Translations under genes and position numbers: made by a program
Assembly: GCA_026018925.1 (NCBI GenBank)
Contig: JAKSZU010000215.1
Coordinates: 186,001 to 250,000, forward strand
Origin: Tupaia tana
Taxonomy: Eukaryota > Chordata > Mammalia > Scandentia > Tupaiidae
Direction: 5' to 3'
DNA length: 64,000 nt
Notes under the pieces: generated by a model
The model's database searches: none
Seen by the model: only the letters and a program-made list of their open reading frames with translations
What the model was told of the DNA's origin: nothing
Part shown: piece after piece, positions 62,501-64,000 of the stretch
Numbering within the stretch: the first letter of the stretch is position 1
Layout: every line of letters starts with the position of its first letter

Positions 62501-63288
62501 CAGGCAGGAGAGTTGAGCCATTCTCTGAGAAGATTCCACATGGATACTGGGAACTAGATATTTCAGGGCACAGGCGAAATGAAGATTTTCTACTCATAAT
62601 TCAGCCTCCAGCAAGCAAAACTAGTGTGGTAGGGAGCCCCAATGGCGTTCTATCCCTGTCTCTGTGTCTCTGAGGTCTCTGTCTCTCTCTGCTCCTGTCT
62701 CCTCATTTTTTTGGTAAATTTTCATTTTTATGATTTTTTTAAAGGTAGAATTTCTCTCTGGCTCTCAGCTCCATCTTTTGTTTTGTTAATAAGCCCTTCT
62801 GCTCCTTTCTCCCAGGCAGGAGAGTTGAGCCATTCTCTGAGAAGATTCCACATGGATACTGGGAACTAGATATTTCAGGGCACAGGCGAAATGAAGATTT
62901 TCTACTCATAATTCAGCCTCCAGCAAGCAAAGCTAGTGTGGTAGGGAGCCCCTCTGGCCTTCTATCCCTGTCTCTGTGTCTCTGAGGTCTCTGTCTCTCT
63001 CTGCTCCTGTCTCCTCATTTTTTTTGGTAATTTTTCCTTTTTACGATTTTTTTAAAGGTAGAATTTCTCTCTGGCTCTCAGCTCCATCTTTTGTTTTGTT
63101 AATAAGCCCTTCTGCTCCTTTCTCCCAGGCAGGAGAGTTGAGCCATTCTCTGAGAAGTTTCCAAATGGATACTGGGAACTAGATATTTCAGGGCACAGGC
63201 GAAATGAAGATTTTCTACTCATAATTAAGCCTCCAGCAAGCAAAGCTAGTGTGGTAGGGAGCCCCTCTGGCCTTCTATCCCTGTCTCT
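59536..63288 (+). repeat. HOR block G2: 12 monomers (3,753 bp), tandem copy 2
   Basis: All ordered markers of G1 are present at an offset of 3,754-3,757 bp up to about 62,905. Over this 3.4 kb I note roughly 20 differences by eye (about 99.4% identity), such as GTGCACAGG versus GGGCACAGG, TACAAT versus TACGAT, TCTCTGAGG versus TCTCCGAGG, and TTTTCCTTTTTA versus TTTTCATTTTTA. The twelfth monomer (62,976) is not the same type as the twelfth of G1, so the homology ends near the 3' part of monomer 11. Confidence 0.92.
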
Positions 63289-63911
63289 GTGTCTCTGAGG
63301 TCTCTGTCTCTCTCTGCTCCTGTCTCCTCATTTTTTTTGGTAATTTTTCCTTTTTACGATTTTTTTAAAGGTAGAATTTCTCTCTGGCTCTCAGCTCCAT
63401 CTTTTGTTTTGTTAATAAGCCCTTCTGCTCCTTTCTCCCAGGCAGGTGAGTAGAGTCATTCTCCGAGAAGATTCCACATGGGTACTGGGAAGTAGGTATT
63501 TCAGGTCACAGGCGAAATGAAGATTTTCTACTCATAATTCAGCCTCCAGCAAGCAAAGCTAGTGTGGTAGGAAGCCCCTCTGGCCTTCTATCCCTGTCTC
63601 TGTGTCTCTGAGGTCTCTGTCTCTCTCTGCTCCTGTCTCCTCATTTTTTTGGTAATTTTTCCTTTTTACGATTATTTTAAATGTAGAATTTCTCTCTGGC
63701 TCTCAGCTCCATCTTTTGTTTTGCTAATAAGCCCTTCTGCTCCTTTCTCCCAGGCAGGAGAGTTGAGCCATTCTCTGAGAAGATTCCACATTTATACTGG
63801 GAACTAGATACTTCAGGGCACAGGCGAAATGAAGATTTTCTACTCATAATTAAGCCTCCAGCAAGCAAAGCTAGTGTGGTAGGGAGCCCCTCTGGCCTTC
63901 TATCCCTGTCT

Positions 63912-64000
63912 GTGTCTCTGAGGTCTCTGTCTCTCTCTGCTAATGTCTCCTCATTTTTTTTCGTAATTTTTCCTTTTTACGATTTTTTTAAAGGTAGAAT
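63912..64000 (+). repeat. V marker monomer cut by the window end
   Basis: The last monomer has the CTGTCTGTGTC junction, GCTAATGTCTCC and TCGTAATTTTT of type V. It is preceded by the GATACTTCA and AATTAAGCC monomer that also precedes V at 9,076 and 19,410. It is cut at base 64,000, showing that the array continues and that the 8-25 kb type of HOR may resume outside the window. Confidence 0.85.

Larger units (their letters stand above)
1..64000 (+). repeat. Satellite DNA array, ~313 bp monomer, ~204 head-to-tail copies filling the window
   Basis: The phase mark GTGTCTCTGA recurs about every 313 bases from base 2 to base 63,912 (for example at 629, 942, 1255, 22857, 23170, 63289). All copies are in the same orientation and most are 311-315 bp. 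No copy is inverted and no foreign sequence interrupts the array. The monomer starts with a CT-rich tract, followed by a T run, GGTAATTTTTCC, TACGAT, a second T run, a pyrimidine-rich stretch ending in TTTCTCCCAG, and a more mixed 3' half ending in GGGAGCCCCTCTGGCC. The marked strand is 61% pyrimidine in the reference monomer. Nothing in the window is gene-like, so all 64 kb is accounted for by this repeat. Uniform length, fixed orientation and shared linked variants are what unequal exchange and homogenisation produce. The family is not recognised. Both array ends lie outside the window. Confidence 0.98.

Noticed and set aside
1-64000. CRISPR array (regular repeats)
   Set aside because: There are no short direct repeats separated by unique spacers. 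The whole 313 bp unit is repeated, and composition and CpG depletion are vertebrate-like.
1-64000. CENP-B box in the monomer
   Set aside because: I looked for TTCGnnnnAnnCGGG on both strands. The monomer has only two CpG, in TACGAT and GGCGAA contexts, and neither fits. The CTCGGGCC variants (near 18,134, 26,583, 58,574, 62,328) lack the TTCG half.
1-64000. Origin of the monomer from a virus-like element's terminal repeat
   Set aside because: The monomer has a pyrimidine-rich stretch and a TTAATAAG motif, but no AATAAA signal, no primer-binding site, no terminal TG...CA pair at a defined border and no coding remnants. Without a database match there is no support.
1-64000. rDNA spacer or tRNA/5S gene cluster
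   Set aside because: No rRNA-like, 5S or tRNA A/B-box sequence occurs in the monomer, and no gene interrupts the array.

Overview
The whole 64 kb window is one uninterrupted tandem satellite array. A monomer of about 313 bp is repeated roughly 204 times, head to tail and always in the same orientation. The array runs off both ends of the window: base 2 is already at the phase mark I use (the GTGTCTCTGA step), and base 64,000 falls inside a monomer. I see no protein-coding gene, no RNA gene, no inserted transposon, no inverted block and no unique sequence. Every open frame of 60-130 codons is a by-product of the repeat.

Organism: the reference monomer at 22,857-23,169 has 61 A, 76 C, 61 G and 115 T (43.8% GC). 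It holds only two CpG where base composition predicts about 15. In many monomers these two CpG have become TpG or CpA. This is the mark of a germline-methylated genome, so a vertebrate is likely, probably a mammal, with the array in centromeric, pericentromeric or other heterochromatin. I do not recognise the satellite family and cannot name the species. I found no CENP-B box and no telomeric repeat.

Layout: adjacent monomers differ by a few percent, but groups of monomers recur in fixed order, so there is higher-order repeat (HOR) structure whose period changes along the window. 0.9-5.9 kb: a 9-monomer period (2,813 bp). 8-20 kb: blocks at 9, 14, 15 and 18 monomer offsets sharing marker monomers. 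20.7-28.5 kb: a 5-monomer block repeated 20 monomers away, plus a 5-monomer tandem duplication (1,563 bp) at 23.2-25.8 kb. 27.5-37.6 kb: an 18-monomer block followed by a 14-monomer version of itself that lacks three monomers at one place and one at another. 36.0-47.0 kb: three related blocks of 11, 12 and 12 monomers. 50-57 kb: 7-monomer offsets (about 2.19 kb). 55.8-63.3 kb: a tandem 12-monomer pair (about 3.755 kb) with roughly 99.4% identity over 11 monomers, the youngest clear amplification.

From about 42.7 to 49.1 kb (more weakly from 37.0 kb) the sequence carries dozens of isolated one-base insertions and deletions, while substitutions between the same HOR copies stay very rare. This looks like consensus error in the assembly rather than biology. 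It also produces the longest open frames in the window.

Regulatory-looking content is repeat-borne. Each monomer has a pyrimidine-rich 5' part, two T runs, a good 3' splice-acceptor-like site and a GAAnnTTC heat-shock-element-like core. A subset of monomers gains a perfect AP-1 heptamer (TGAGTCA), usually together with a consensus splice-donor-like CAGGTGAGT. Whether the array is transcribed or bound by anything cannot be told from sequence alone.
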